Shown: positions 54,014 through 64,000, counted from the stretch's first letter. The stretch: 64,000 nt of DNA from Microbacterium sp. oral taxon 186 str. F0373 (GCF_000411455.1 NZ_KE150458.1:818876-882875); one strand, 5' to 3'. Numbers and translations: made by a program. Notes: generated from the letters alone by a model not told the origin.

Positions 54014-55564
54014 ATGACTGCCGAGATCTCGCGCGACCACAATCCGTTGCGCGATCCCGATGACCGCCGCCTCAACCGCATCGCCGGTCCCAGCGCGCTG
54101 GTGATCTTCGGCGTGACAGGCGATCTGTCGCGCAAGAAGCTCATGCCGGCCGTGTACGACCTCGCCAACCGGGGACTTCTGCCTCCCGGTTTCGCGCTGG
54201 TGGGCTTCGCGCGGCGCGACTGGGAGGACCAGGACTTCGCCAACGTCGTCCACGATGCGGTCCGTCAATACGCGCGCACGCCGTTTCGCGAGGAGACGTG
54301 GAAGCAGCTGCTGCAGGGCATCCGCTTCGTGTCGGGCGAGTTCGGCGACGACGACGCGTTCCGCCGGCTGCGCGAGACGGTGGAGAAGCTCGATGTCGAA
54401 CGCGGGACGATGGGAAACCACGCGTTCTACCTGTCGATCCCGCCGCGCGACTTCCCCATCGTCGCCAAGCAGCTGAAGGCGTCCGGCCTCGTCGACGACA
54501 AGTCGAACAACCCGGATGCCTGGCGCCGTGTCGTCATCGAGAAGCCCTTCGGCAGCGACCTGCAGACGGCCCGCGAGCTCAACGCCACGCTCGAGGTCGC
54601 CTTTCCGGCCGACTCGATCTTCCGCATCGACCACTACCTCGGTAAGGAGACGGTGCAGAACATCCTCGCGCTGCGCTTCGCGAACGAGCTGTACGAGCCG
54701 CTGTGGAATGCGAACTACGTCGACCACGTGCAGATCACGATGGCCGAGGACATCGGCGTCGGAGGCCGCGCGGGCTATTACGACGGTATCGGCGCGGCAC
54801 GCGACGTCATCCAGAACCACCTTCTCCAGCTGCTCGCGCTGACCGCGATGGAGGAGCCCATCTCGATGGACGCGAAGGATCTGCGCGCGGAGAAGGAGAA
54901 GGTGCTCGCGGCGGTGCGCCTGCCCGATGATCTGTCCACGGCCACGGCACGAGGTCAGTACGGTGGCGGCTGGCAGGGTGGCGAGAAGGTCACCGGCTTC
55001 CTCGAAGAGGACGGGATGAACCCGGACTCGACGACCGAGACGTACGCGGCCGTGAAGCTCGAGATCGCGACCCGCCGCTGGGCGGGGGTGCCCTTCTACT
55101 TGCGCACGGGCAAGCGCTTGGGGCGGCGGGTGACGGAGATCGCCGTCGTCTTCAAGCGTGCGCCGCAGCTGCTGTTCCAGCGCAATCAGACGCTCGAGCT
55201 CGGACAGAACGCGCTCGTGATCCGCGTGCAGCCGGACGAAGGAGTGACGATCCGGTTCGGCTCGAAGGTACCCGGTGCAGGCAACGAAGTCCGCGACGTC
55301 ACGATGGACTTCGGCTACGGCCACGCATTCACCGAGTCCAGCCCCGAGGCGTACGAACGCCTCATCCTCGACGTGCTGCTGGGCGACCCGCCGCTGTTCC
55401 CCCGTCACGAAGAGGTCGAGCTCTCGTGGAAGATCCTCGACCCCGTCGAGGAGTTCTGGAGCTCCGAGGGCGGACCGCTCGAACAATACTCTCCCGGCTC
55501 GTGGGGCCCTCCCTCAGCCGATGAACTCCTGGCCCGCGACGGCCGCGTCTGGAGGCGTCCATGA
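54014..55564 (+). CDS. zwf: Glucose-6-phosphate dehydrogenase
   Basis: A 516-residue enzyme oxidising glucose-6-phosphate to 6-phosphogluconolactone with NADP. The coenzyme motif GVTGDLSRKK (33-42), IEKPFGSDL and the substrate/catalytic RIDHYLGKE (about 204-212) are conserved; C-terminal WSSEGGPLEQYSPGSWGP is typical of actinobacterial Zwf. AGGAGG is placed about 9 nt before ATG 54014. The stop overlaps the opcA start. OpcA is required for its full assembly or activity in corynebacteria. Confidence 0.96.
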   Translation: MTAEISRDHNPLRDPDDRRLNRIAGPSALVIFGVTGDLSRKKLMPAVYDLANRGLLPPGFALVGFARRDWEDQDFANVVHDAVRQYARTPFREETWKQLLQGIRFVSGEFGDDDAFRRLRETVEKLDVERGTMGNHAFYLSIPPRDFPIVAKQLKASGLVDDKSNNPDAWRRVVIEKPFGSDLQTARELNATLEVAFPADSIFRIDHYLGKETVQNILALRFANELYEPLWNANYVDHVQITMAEDIGVGGRAGYYDGIGAARDVIQNHLLQLLALTAMEEPISMDAKDLRAEKEKVLAAVRLPDDLSTATARGQYGGGWQGGEKVTGFLEEDGMNPDSTTETYAAVKLEIATRRWAGVPFYLRTGKRLGRRVTEIAVVFKRAPQLLFQRNQTLELGQNALVIRVQPDEGVTIRFGSKVPGAGNEVRDVTMDFGYGHAFTESSPEAYERLILDVLLGDPPLFPRHEEVELSWKILDPVEEFWSSEGGPLEQYSPGSWGPPSADELLARDGRVWRRP

Positions 55565-56502
55565 TCGTCGACCTGCCCGACACCACGGTGTCGAAGATCG
55601 CGCGTTCGCTCGTGAGCGTGCGCGAGGAGGGTGGCGCCGTCGCCCTCGGACGCGTGCTCACCCTGGTGATCGTTACGACCCACGGCCTGCACGAAGAGGC
55701 GATCGAGGCCGCCAACGACGCCTCGCGCGAGCACCCGATGCGCGTCATCGTGCTGATCGCAAACCCCGACGGCGACGCCAAGCTCGACGCCCAGATCCGC
55801 GTCGGTGGCGACGCCGGCGCCAGCGAAGTCGTGGTGCTGCGCGCGCAGGGGGATGTCGCGAGCAACCAGGAGGGCCTCGTGACGGGGCTCCTGCTGCCGG
55901 ATGCGCCCGTCATCGCGTGGTGGCCGGACTTCCCGCCCGTCGAGCCCGCGGCATCCGACATCGGACGCATGGCCCAGCGCCGCATCACCGATGCGTCGAC
56001 GAAGCCGTATGCCAAGGACCGCCTGTCCCGACTGGCACCGTCCTACGAGCCCGGCGACACCGATCTCGCGTGGACGCGCCTGACGCACTGGCGTGAGCAG
56101 CTGGCTGCGGTGCTCGACCAGCCGCCCTACGAGCCTGTGACGGGCGTCGAAGTGATCGGCGCCGGCAGTTCGCCTTCGACCGGTCTGCTCGCGGCGTGGC
56201 TGCGACTCAAGCTCGACGTCCCGGTCACCTGGCGTTACTCGGCCCCCGACGAGTGGGAGCACGGCATTCAGAAGGTGCGCCTGACGCGTGCGAACGGCGA
56301 CATCGTCCTCGAGCGGACGAACGACATCGACGCGACGCTCACGCAGCCCGGTCAGCCGTCGCACGACATCGTTCTCCCCCGCCGGACACTGCGCGAATGC
56401 CTCGCGGAGGAGCTGCGCAGGCTCGATCCGGACCTCCTGTATGGTCGAGTGATCACGGAGGGCTGGGAGCTTCTCGGCCCGGCGACCACGAGCGAGTCCT
56501 AG
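55561..56502 (+). CDS. opcA: Glucose-6-phosphate dehydrogenase assembly protein OpcA
   Basis: A 313-residue protein with the OpcA features MIVDLPDTTVSKIARSLVSV, RVLTLVIVTTHGLHEEAIEAA, PDAPVIAWWPDFPPV and RIADASTKPY-like RRITDASTKPYAKDRL. It allosterically activates Zwf in actinobacteria and cyanobacteria. The ATG overlaps the zwf TGA, so the pair is made together. Length is usual for the family (about 300). Confidence 0.95.
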   Translation: MIVDLPDTTVSKIARSLVSVREEGGAVALGRVLTLVIVTTHGLHEEAIEAANDASREHPMRVIVLIANPDGDAKLDAQIRVGGDAGASEVVVLRAQGDVASNQEGLVTGLLLPDAPVIAWWPDFPPVEPAASDIGRMAQRRITDASTKPYAKDRLSRLAPSYEPGDTDLAWTRLTHWREQLAAVLDQPPYEPVTGVEVIGAGSSPSTGLLAAWLRLKLDVPVTWRYSAPDEWEHGIQKVRLTRANGDIVLERTNDIDATLTQPGQPSHDIVLPRRTLRECLAEELRRLDPDLLYGRVITEGWELLGPATTSES

Positions 56503-56510
56503 GAGTTCCG

Positions 56511-57290
56511 ATGGCGCAGATGTGGACCGAGAAGCGCGTCGTGATCAGCCCCGACGCGCCGACGCTGGCGGCGGCGGTCGCCGAGCGTCTGCTCTCCCGT
56601 CTCGCCCGTCGATCGGCCGCAGGCAAGACGACCCACATCGCTCTGGCGGGCGGCCAGATCGGCACTGCCGTGCTGCGCGCCGCCGGCGAGAGCCCTCGGC
56701 GCGCCGACATCGACTGGTCGCTCGTGCACATCTGGTGGGGTGACGAGGTGTTCGCGGCACCCGACGACCCCGACCGGCACGACCGCGCCGCGCGTGGCGC
56801 GCTTCTGGACCGCGTCGAACTCCCCTCGAGCAACGTCCACACGATCTCCGCCAGTGACGACGCGCCCGATGCGGATGCCGCGGCGGCCGCATACGCGGAC
56901 GAGCTGGCACGTTTCGGCACGCCCGAGCAGGCATGGCCCGAATTCTACGTGTGCTTCTTGGGCGTCGGATCCGACGGACACATCGCCTCGCTGTTCCCCG
57001 ACCGTGGCGAGATCCAGCTCACGGATCGCACGGTCGTCGCCGTCCGCGATGCCCCGAAGCCGCCGGCGGTGCGTGTCACCATGACCCGGCCGGTGATCAA
57101 CTCCGCACGCTGCGTATGGCTGGTCGTCTCCGGCACCGACAAGGCGGCCGCCCTCGGGCTGGCCCTCGCCGGCGCCAGCTATGAGACCGTGCCGGCGGCC
57201 GGCGCCAAGGGGCGCAAGAAGACCATGTTCTTCGTCGACGAGGCCGCCGCCGCGAACGTGCCCGCCGAGCTCATCGACCAAGACTTCTGA
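56511..57290 (+). CDS. pgl: 6-phosphogluconolactonase
   Basis: A 259-residue lactonase of the DevB/SOL type: HIALAGGQIGTAVL, HIWWGDEVFAAPDDPDRHD, FLGVGSDGHIASLFPD and the C-terminal ASYETVPAAGAKGRKKTMFF. It hydrolyses the lactone made by Zwf. AGGAG is 5 nt before ATG 56511, and opcA ends 8 nt upstream. It closes the operon, followed by a long-stem terminator. Confidence 0.95.
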   Translation: MAQMWTEKRVVISPDAPTLAAAVAERLLSRLARRSAAGKTTHIALAGGQIGTAVLRAAGESPRRADIDWSLVHIWWGDEVFAAPDDPDRHDRAARGALLDRVELPSSNVHTISASDDAPDADAAAAAYADELARFGTPEQAWPEFYVCFLGVGSDGHIASLFPDRGEIQLTDRTVVAVRDAPKPPAVRVTMTRPVINSARCVWLVVSGTDKAAALGLALAGASYETVPAAGAKGRKKTMFFVDEAAAANVPAELIDQDF

Positions 57291-57307
57291 TCGACCCTCA
57301 GCTCACA

Positions 57308-57357
57308 GCAGAAGCCCTCGTGCGCGACGATCGTTCGTCTCACACGAGGGCTTCTGC
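57308..57357. terminator. Terminator between pgl and rbpA
   Basis: GCAGAAGCCCTCGTG (57308-57322) pairs perfectly with CACGAGGGCTTCTGC (57343-57357), a 15-bp stem with a 20-nt loop, between convergent genes. Confidence 0.85.
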
Positions 57358-57378
57358 GCGGGCCTCGGGCCGGAAAGG

Positions 57379-57735
57379 TCAGGCTTGGCCGCGGCGTTCC
57401 CGCAGCTGCTGCAGGGCGTCGTCGAGAAGGGCATCGGCCTCTTCGTCGGTGCGACGCTCCTTCACATAAGCCAGATGCGTCTTGTAGGGCTCGGTCTTCG
57501 CGAGAGCCGGGGGGTTGTCCTTGTCACGTCCCGCCGGCAGTCCCGAGTGCGGAGAATCGATGACTTCGGGGATCTCCTCCTCCGCGATTCCCGCGGCGAA
57601 GTAGCGGACGGTCTCGTTTCCCAGAGCGTCCCAGTACGACACGGCGATGCGGTCGGCGTGATGGCCGTGGTCCTGCTCGCCCATGGGTCCGGCACCCACT
57701 CGGGTGCCGCGAATCGCGTTTCCGCCGGTTGCCAT
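57379..57735 (-). CDS. rbpA: RbpA, RNA polymerase-binding protein
   Basis: A 118-residue protein with the actinobacterial RbpA pattern: GGNAIRGTRVGAGPMGE at the N-terminus, SYWDALGNETVRYFAAG and a sigma-interaction helix (TDEEADALLDDALQQLRER). RbpA binds RNA polymerase and the primary sigma factor and stabilises open promoter complexes. The zinc-type cysteines of Streptomyces RbpA are absent, as in mycobacterial RbpA. ATG 57735 overlaps the secG stop by one base (TGATG), so it is coupled to secG. Confidence 0.92.
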   Translation of the reverse strand: MATGGNAIRGTRVGAGPMGEQDHGHHADRIAVSYWDALGNETVRYFAAGIAEEEIPEVIDSPHSGLPAGRDKDNPPALAKTEPYKTHLAYVKERRTDEEADALLDDALQQLRERRGQA

Positions 57736-57983
57736 CAGAGCCCCTGGAACTTGGTGATGAGTCCGAGCGCGACGATCGCGACGAACCAGACGAGTGCGAG
57801 GACGACAGTGAACCGGTTGAGGTTGCGCTCCGCGAGACCCGACGATCCGAGGGCGGAACTCATGCCGCCACCGAACATGTCGGACAGGCCGCCACCGCGC
57901 CCCTTGTGCAGGAGGATCAGGAGGGTCAGCAGGAGGCTGGTGATGCCCAGCACCACCTGCAGTACGAACTCGAGGATGTCCAC
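57735..57983 (-). CDS. secG: Preprotein translocase subunit SecG
   Basis: An 82-residue protein with two membrane segments (FVLQVVLGITSLLLTLLILL and FTVVLALVWFVAIVALGLI) around the conserved LHKGRGGGLSDMFGGG. SecG assists the SecYEG channel. GTG 57983 matches where homologues begin; AAAGG lies 11 nt upstream. The promoter TATACT (58034-58039) gives a leader of about 44 nt. It follows tpiA, as in many actinobacteria, but a hairpin separates the two. Confidence 0.93.
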   Translation of the reverse strand: MDILEFVLQVVLGITSLLLTLLILLHKGRGGGLSDMFGGGMSSALGSSGLAERNLNRFTVVLALVWFVAIVALGLITKFQGL

Positions 57984-58033
57984 AGTCGAAAAAGCCTTTC
58001 GCGGCGCCCGCGTCATCGAGCGCACAAAGGTCG

Positions 58034-58039
58034 AGTATA
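58034..58039 (-). promoter_or_regulatory. secG-rbpA promoter -10 element
   Basis: TATACT on the minus strand is close to the ideal SigA -10 and stands about 50 nt before the secG start, just after the hairpin that ends the tpiA transcript. The -35 is not obvious. Confidence 0.55.
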
Positions 58040-58066
58040 CCGAGGTTTGCACTCGCGCCCTGCGGT

Positions 58067-58110
58067 GCTCGCTCAACGACCGGAGGCTCTCCTCCGGTCG
58101 TTGAGCGAGC
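58067..58110. repeat. 20-bp perfect inverted repeat, candidate dispersed palindromic element and terminator
   Basis: GCTCGCTCAACGACCGGAGG (58067-58086), loop CTCT, and its exact complement (58091-58110). It is followed by GAAGCGGGTCGAAACGCGGA. It sits between tpiA and the secG promoter and may end the glycolytic transcript. I recall similar 'GGTCGTTGAGCGAGCG...GTCGAAACG' blocks between genes in Microbacteriaceae, but only one copy is in this window. Confidence 0.7.
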
Positions 58111-58154
58111 GAAGCGGGTCGAAACGCGGAGCGCAGCGCGTCGAATGACCCGTG

Positions 58155-58937
58155 TCAGACGCCGACGTGCTTCTGGTAGCGGATGATGGCGGCGAACTCG
58201 TCGGCCACCAGGCTCGCCCCTCCGACGAGCGCGCCGTCGACATCGGACTCCCGCATGAAGCTGGCGATGTTGCCGGACTTCACCGAACCGCCGTAGAGCA
58301 CACGGGTACGCGCCGCGGCATCCGCACCGAGAGTCTCGGAGAGCACCTGGCGTAGCGCCGTGCACACCTCCTGAGCCTGTTCGGGCGACGCCACCTGACC
58401 GGTGCCGATGGCCCAGACGGGCTCGTAGGCGACGACGATGTCCGCGTCGGCCGCAACCCCGGCCAGAGCCGCCTGCAGCTGCGCGACCGAGACCGCCGTG
58501 GGCCCCGACTGCTCACGCTGCTCGAGCGTCTCACCCACGCAGATCACCGGGACCAGGCCGTGCCGCAGCGCCGCCTGAACCTTCTCGGCGACGATCGCGT
58601 CGGACTCGTGGTGGTACTCGCGACGCTCGGAGTGACCGATGATCACGTACCGGCAGGCGAGCTTGCTCAGGAAGGCTCCCGAGACCTCGCCCGTGTAGGC
58701 GCCGGAGTCGTGCGTCGACAGGTCCTGCGCGCCGAGCGCGAAGGGGATCTTGTCGGCATCCAGCAGCGTCTGGACCGTACGCAGATCGGTGAACGGCGGG
58801 AAGACCGCCACCTCGACCGATCCGTCGTCGTGCCCGGCATCCTTCAGTGTCCAGTGCAGCTTCTGCACGAACGCGAGCGCCTGAAGGTGGTCGAGGTTCA
58901 TCTTCCAGTTGCCGGCGATGAGCGGTGTGCGCGACAT
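58155..58937 (-). CDS. tpiA: Triose-phosphate isomerase
   Basis: A 260-residue TIM barrel. Catalytic residues are Lys12 (GNWKMN), His102 (GHSERR) and Glu172 ([11 protein letters not shown]); the C-terminal phosphate loop is YGGSVKSGN and GGASL. It interconverts dihydroxyacetone phosphate and glyceraldehyde-3-phosphate. ATG 58937 overlaps the pgk stop by one base (TGATG). Operon order gap-pgk-tpiA is standard. Confidence 0.97.
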   Translation of the reverse strand: MSRTPLIAGNWKMNLDHLQALAFVQKLHWTLKDAGHDDGSVEVAVFPPFTDLRTVQTLLDADKIPFALGAQDLSTHDSGAYTGEVSGAFLSKLACRYVIIGHSERREYHHESDAIVAEKVQAALRHGLVPVICVGETLEQREQSGPTAVSVAQLQAALAGVAADADIVVAYEPVWAIGTGQVASPEQAQEVCTALRQVLSETLGADAAARTRVLYGGSVKSGNIASFMRESDVDGALVGGASLVADEFAAIIRYQKHVGV

Positions 58938-60154
58938 CAGGCCTCCCATCCCAGGATCTCCAGCCCGGGGAGCTTCTTGCCCTCCAGGAACTCCAGGCTT
59001 GCGCCGCCACCGGTCGAGATGTGACCGAACTGGTCGTCCGCGAAGCCGAGCTGACGAACGGCTGCTGCGGAGTCGCCGCCACCTACGACGGACAGACCAT
59101 CGACCTCGGTCAGCGCCTGCGCGACCGTCCTCGTTCCGGCTGCGAACGCCGGCATCTCGAACACGCCCATCGGCCCGTTCCAGAACACCGTCTTCGCGCC
59201 GCGGATCGCGTCGGCGAAGATCTCCGCCGTACGCGGACCGATGTCCAGGCCCATGCCGTCGGCGCCGAAGGGAGTGTCCTCGAGCGCGTCGGCGGAGGCG
59301 ACGACGTGATCGGCGTCGGCGGCGAAGCCGGATGCCATGACCGCATCGACCGGGAGGATCAGCTCGACGCCGCGCGCCGCGGCATCCGCGATGTAGCCCT
59401 TGACGGTCTCGATCTGATCGGTCTCGAGCAGGCTCTTGCCGACCGGGTGGCCCTGAGCCGCCAGGAAGGTGAAGAGCATGCCGCCACCGACGAGGATCTT
59501 GTCTGCGCGAGGCAACAGATGGGCGATGACACCCAGCTTGTCGCTGACCTTCGACCCGCCGAGGACGACGGCGTATGGGCGCGCGGGGTTCTCCGTGAGG
59601 CGGTCGAGCACGTCGACCTCCTTTTCGATCAGATACCCCGCGGCCGACGGCACCAGCTCGGCGAGATCGTAGACCGACGCCTGCTTGCGGTGCACGACAC
59701 CGAAACCATCGGAGACGAGGACGTCGCCGAGGGCGGCGAGCTGCTCCGCGAAGGCGCGACGCTCGGCGTCGTCCTTCGCGGTCTCACCGGGGTTGAAGCG
59801 CAGGTTCTCGATGACGGTGACATCGCCGTCCTCGAGAGCTGCCACGGCCTCCTGGGCGGACTCCCCCACCGTGTCGCGGGCGAACACGACCGGCTTGCCG
59901 AGCAGCTCCGAGAGACGCTGAGCAACCGGCTCGAGGCTGTACTTGGGGTCGGGCGCGCCATCCGGGCGACCGAGGTGGGAGCACGCGATGACGCGCGCGC
60001 CCTGGTTGATGAGCTCGTTGAGGGTCGGAAGAGCCGCCCGGATACGGCCATCGTCCGTGATGACGCCGTCCTTCAGAGGGACGTTGAAGTCAACACGGAC
60101 GATGACACGCTTACCGGCCAGCGACCCGAGGGATGCAAGGGTGCGCAAAGCCAT
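58937..60154 (-). CDS. pgk: Phosphoglycerate kinase
   Basis: A 405-residue kinase with [14 protein letters not shown] (signature), [23 protein letters not shown] and the nucleotide-binding [11 protein letters not shown] near the end. It makes ATP from 1,3-bisphosphoglycerate. The gap gene ends 9 nt before its ATG, and tpiA is coupled at its end. Confidence 0.97.
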   Translation of the reverse strand: MALRTLASLGSLAGKRVIVRVDFNVPLKDGVITDDGRIRAALPTLNELINQGARVIACSHLGRPDGAPDPKYSLEPVAQRLSELLGKPVVFARDTVGESAQEAVAALEDGDVTVIENLRFNPGETAKDDAERRAFAEQLAALGDVLVSDGFGVVHRKQASVYDLAELVPSAAGYLIEKEVDVLDRLTENPARPYAVVLGGSKVSDKLGVIAHLLPRADKILVGGGMLFTFLAAQGHPVGKSLLETDQIETVKGYIADAAARGVELILPVDAVMASGFAADADHVVASADALEDTPFGADGMGLDIGPRTAEIFADAIRGAKTVFWNGPMGVFEMPAFAAGTRTVAQALTEVDGLSVVGGGDSAAAVRQLGFADDQFGHISTGGGASLEFLEGKKLPGLEILGWEA

Positions 60155-60163
60155 GGTGAAGCC

Positions 60164-61309
<1,146 letters not shown>

Positions 61310-61312
61310 CTA

Positions 61313-61942
61313 CTACTTGAGCAGTCCGGCCGTCTTCTCGCGCGCCGTCGAAAAGCGCTCGGCGACGTTGCCCCAGTTGGCGATGTTCCAGACCGCCTTG
61401 ACGTAGTCCGCCTTGACGTTGAGGTAGTCCAGGTAGAAGGCGTGCTCCCACATGTCCAGCTGGAAGACCGGGATGGTTCCCTGCGCCGTGTTGGACTGCT
61501 GGTCGAAGAGCTGCTGGATGATCAGCTGCTCGCCGATCGTGTCCCAGCTGAGCACCGCCCAGCCGGAGCCCTGGATGCCGGTGGCCGCCGCCGTGAAGTG
61601 CGCCTGGAACTTGTCGAAGCCGCCGAAGAACTCGTCGATGGCCGCCTTGAGTTCGCCTTCGGGCTGTCCACCGCCCCCGTCTGTGGCCGGAGCGAGGTTG
61701 GTCCAGAAGATCGAGTGGTTGACGTGTCCGCCGAGGTTGAAGGCGAGGTCCTTCTCCAGCTTGTTGACGTTCGCGAGGTTGCCGCTCTCACGGGCCTCGG
61801 CGAGCTGCTCGAGCGCGGTGTTCGCACCCGTCACGTACGCCTGGTGGTGCTTGTCGTGGTGAAGCTCCATGATCTTGCCACTGATGTGCGGCTCGAGAGC
61901 TGCGAAATCGTAGGGGAGGTCGGGCAGCGTGTAGATCGCCAT
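61313..61942 (-). CDS. sodA: Superoxide dismutase, Mn/Fe family (probably Mn)
   Basis: A 209-residue dismutase with metal ligands His28 (ELHHDKHH), His76 (GGHVNHSIFW), Asp163 and His167 (DMWEHAFYLDY). QGSGWAVLSWD and GGQPEGELKAAID are typical of the Mn type. No signal peptide is present. AGGAAGAAGAGA precedes ATG 61942; TAGGAT at 61999-62004 is a likely -10 with a leader of about 50 nt. Its place between whiA and gap is unusual for actinobacteria. Confidence 0.95.
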   Translation of the reverse strand: MAIYTLPDLPYDFAALEPHISGKIMELHHDKHHQAYVTGANTALEQLAEARESGNLANVNKLEKDLAFNLGGHVNHSIFWTNLAPATDGGGGQPEGELKAAIDEFFGGFDKFQAHFTAAATGIQGSGWAVLSWDTIGEQLIIQQLFDQQSNTAQGTIPVFQLDMWEHAFYLDYLNVKADYVKAVWNIANWGNVAERFSTAREKTAGLLK

Positions 61943-62072
61943 GTTCTCTTCTTCCTGTCGTCGGCGCCGCAACTGCGCTGCGGCGATGGGACATTGCCAT
62001 CCTATTGAGGTGCAACGCGGGAGCGAGGGGGTTGTTCCCGCCGAGCACGACGTGTAACGAACTCGGGCGGCG

Positions 62073-63050
62073 TCAGTCCTCGAGGCCTTCAGGAACCGCC
62101 GAGTCTGTGCCGGGGATGCCGTCGGCGACGGCCTTCTTGTCGGCCATGGCGAGAAGACGCCGGATGCGGCCAGCCACGGCATCCTTGGTCAACGGCGGAT
62201 CGGCGTGGTGCCCCAGTTCGTCCAGGCTCGCGTCGCGGTGGGACAGACGCAGCTCTCCCGCTTCGCGGAGGTGGTCGGGGACCTCGTCGCCGAGGATCTC
62301 CAGGGCGCGCTCGACGCGCGCGCACGCGGCGACGGCGGCCTGCGCCGAGCGACGCAGGTTGGCGTCATCGAAGTTGACGAGTCTGTTCACGCCGGCGCGC
62401 ACTTCGCGGCGCTGGCGCATCTCCTCCCAGGCCTGCGCCGTGCGCACCGCGCCCATCTCCGCGAGGGCGACGCGGATCGCCTCTCCGTCGCGCACGACCA
62501 CGCGAGGCACGCCGCGCACCTCGCGGGCCTTGGCTGCGATGCCGATGCGATGCCCCGCCCCGACGAGCGCCATGGCCGCTTCGCCCGACGGGCACGCGAT
62601 CTCCAAGGCGGCCGATCGGCCGGGGTCGGAGAGCGTGCCGCTCGCAAGGAACGCGCCACGCCAGACGGCGGCCAGATCGTGGCGAGCGCCCGTGGTCAGC
62701 TTGTTCGGGAGGCCGCGCACCGGACGACGACGCGCGTCGAGCAGACCCGTCTGACGTGCGAGCGTCTCGCCACCCTCGATGACGCGGACGGCGAAGTGGC
62801 CGCCGGCGCGACCGCCCGACGCCTGGACGCGGTGCAGTTCGGGACGGACCCCGTAGATCTCCATGATGTCGCGGGCGACACGACGCGCGAGCGGGTCGGT
62901 CTCCAGTTCGGCCTCCACGGCGACGCGGCCCGCGATCGAGTGCAATCCCCCGGAGAAGCGGAGGATGGCGGTGAGTTCGGCCACCCGCGCCGTGGGACGA
63001 GGGTCGCGGACCGCGGCCAGCTCTGACTTCACGTCAACGGTTGGCGACAC
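62073..63050 (-). CDS. whiA: WhiA, sporulation/cell-division regulator
   Basis: A 325-residue protein: an N-terminal degenerate LAGLIDADG homing-endonuclease-like part ([26 protein letters not shown]) and a C-terminal helix-turn-helix ([28 protein letters not shown]). WhiA is kept in non-sporulating actinobacteria and Firmicutes, where it affects cell division. GTG 63050 is used. It follows rapZ by 40 nt with no yvcK gene between. Confidence 0.94.
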   Translation of the reverse strand: MSPTVDVKSELAAVRDPRPTARVAELTAILRFSGGLHSIAGRVAVEAELETDPLARRVARDIMEIYGVRPELHRVQASGGRAGGHFAVRVIEGGETLARQTGLLDARRRPVRGLPNKLTTGARHDLAAVWRGAFLASGTLSDPGRSAALEIACPSGEAAMALVGAGHRIGIAAKAREVRGVPRVVVRDGEAIRVALAEMGAVRTAQAWEEMRQRREVRAGVNRLVNFDDANLRRSAQAAVAACARVERALEILGDEVPDHLREAGELRLSHRDASLDELGHHADPPLTKDAVAGRIRRLLAMADKKAVADGIPGTDSAVPEGLED

Positions 63051-63090
63051 AGCGATCCTTCGTTCGGGGAGTGCGGGACAAAGGACTAGC

Positions 63091-63966
63091 CTACTCGCGA
63101 CCGAGGTCGCGGTGCTTCACACGAACGGCGACCCCGGGCACCTGTGCCAGCTTGTCGGCGAGCTCCAAGGCGGTCACGACCGAACGATGCTTGCCCCCGG
63201 TGCAGCCCACCGCGAGCACCGAGTGCCGCTTGTTCTCGCGCTGATAGCCCTCGAGCACGGGGTGCAGTGCGCGGGCGTACGCGTCGATGAACTCGCGCGC
63301 ACCCTCTTGGGCCAGGACGAAGTCGCGCACAGGTTCTTCTTCACCCGTGTGTCCCTTCAGCTCGGGGATCCAATAGGGGTTCGGCAGGAAGCGCATATCG
63401 GTGACGAGGTCGACGTCGGTCGGTAGACCGTACTTGAAGCCGAAGCTCATCACCGTGATGGTGTGGCGCGCCTCTCCGGCCTCGCTGAAGAGGTCGACGA
63501 CGCGCGAGGCGAGCTGATGGATGTTCATCTCGCTCGTGTCGACGATGACGTCAGCACTCTCACGGATGACCCGGAGGCGATCGCGCTCACGCAGGATGCC
63601 GTCGAGGATCGTCCCGTCGCCCTGCAACGGATGCGGTCGCCGCACCGACTCGAAACGACGCACGAGCACATCGTCTGCGGCGTCGAGGAACAGCACCCGC
63701 AGCTGTCGTCCGGCCCGCAGCGCGTTGGTGACCGCCGGCAGCGCCTGGAAGAGATCGCGTCCGCGGACGTCGACGACAGCGGCGAGCTTCGGTAGCGCTC
63801 CGCCGGCCATCTCGGTCAGTTCGAGGAGATGCCCGAGCATCTGCGGCGGCAGATTGTCGACGACGTACCAGCCCAGGTCCTCGAGGGCGTTGGCCGCCGT
63901 CGTGCGCCCCGCTCCCGACATGCCCGTGACGATGAGCACCTCACCGGCGCGCTGCTCGTCAGTCAC
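63091..63966 (-). CDS. rapZ: RapZ/YvcJ-family nucleotide-binding protein
   Basis: A 291-residue protein with P-loop [11 protein letters not shown] (15-25), where Arg21 replaces the usual Walker lysine as is common in actinobacterial members, DNLPPQML, and a C-terminal domain with [26 protein letters not shown] and [10 protein letters not shown]. In E. coli RapZ is an RNA-binding adaptor sensing glucosamine-6-phosphate; the actinobacterial role is unclear. GTG 63966 is used; the next gene, expected to be uvrC, lies outside. The remaining 34 bases of the window hold no complete feature. Confidence 0.93.
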   Translation of the reverse strand: MTDEQRAGEVLIVTGMSGAGRTTAANALEDLGWYVVDNLPPQMLGHLLELTEMAGGALPKLAAVVDVRGRDLFQALPAVTNALRAGRQLRVLFLDAADDVLVRRFESVRRPHPLQGDGTILDGILRERDRLRVIRESADVIVDTSEMNIHQLASRVVDLFSEAGEARHTITVMSFGFKYGLPTDVDLVTDMRFLPNPYWIPELKGHTGEEEPVRDFVLAQEGAREFIDAYARALHPVLEGYQRENKRHSVLAVGCTGGKHRSVVTALELADKLAQVPGVAVRVKHRDLGRE

Positions 63967-64000
63967 GTGCTCTCCCTGGGTGTTCGAGGGCCGGTGCGGA

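Noticed and set aside
52547..55486. 979-codon open frame antisense to pgi and zwf
   Set aside because: Long antisense frames are expected at this GC content; it has no start signal and no recognisable domain, and both strands' real genes are well matched to families.
63091..63966. Walker A Arg instead of Lys in RapZ as an inactivating change
   Set aside because: GxxGxGR[ST] is, to my knowledge, usual in actinobacterial RapZ proteins, so it is not a defect of this gene.

Overview
The window is about 69% GC by eye. It is densely packed with chromosomal housekeeping genes whose order is typical of high-GC Gram-positive bacteria. RbpA, WhiA, OpcA, PafB/PafC, a GlgA of the GT4 actinobacterial type and the ctaA/ctaB-tkt-tal-zwf-opcA-pgl order all point to Actinobacteria. 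Protein style and gene order fit Microbacteriaceae, most likely Microbacterium; that genus call is inference. I see no insertion sequence, prophage, CRISPR array, plasmid gene or rRNA, and no gene-free stretch above 300 bases.

Layout. 1-3.9 kb: pafC (cut by the edge), pafB, an FKBP lipoprotein, trmI and a HAD phosphatase, all on the minus strand. 4-8.4 kb: a PAC2 protein, uppP, an M20 peptidase, tRNA-Leu(GAG) and a ferritin-like/VIT membrane protein. 8.4-14.2 kb: SRPBCC protein, DEAD/DEAH helicase, SGNH hydrolase, TrmH-type methyltransferase, sirtuin and histidine phosphatase. 14.2-21.1 kb: an acyl-CoA and branched-chain keto-acid block (CitE-like lyase, acyl-CoA dehydrogenase, TetR, E2-E1beta-E1alpha, Lrp regulator). 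21-24.9 kb: EamA exporter, CGNR regulator, hydrolase, DEDDh exonuclease, L31 type B. 24.9-30.5 kb: ABC ATPase, divergent glgA/glgC, serB, hydrolase, fabG. 30.6-34.9 kb: small membrane proteins, SURF1, ABC-F protein, GNAT. 35.2-46.1 kb: bioY, then one long minus-strand run of siderophore uptake operon, malY-like lyase and suf Fe-S assembly operon. 46.4-57.3 kb: ctaA, ctaB and the pentose-phosphate operon tkt-tal-pgi-zwf-opcA-pgl. 57.4-64 kb: rbpA, secG, tpiA, pgk, gap, sodA, whiA, rapZ on the minus strand.

How the genes work together. The second half is a central-metabolism core: lower glycolysis, the oxidative and non-oxidative pentose phosphate pathway, heme A synthesis and SURF1 for the terminal oxidase, Fe-S cluster assembly and iron import. 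The 14-21 kb block oxidises branched-chain keto acids and acyl-CoAs under a local TetR and an Lrp-type regulator.

The most notable points are these. (1) trmI and FKBP-pafB-pafC are fused directly, with no Pup-proteasome genes between them. (2) About a third of the genes have a TANNNT -10-like hexamer 6-8 nt before the start codon, which suggests widespread leaderless transcription. (3) The word GGATGCC/GGCATCC is strongly over-represented. (4) An IdeR/DtxR-like iron box overlaps a leaderless promoter. (5) The suf operon lacks sufS, sufU and sufR. (6) The rapZ-whiA junction lacks yvcK.
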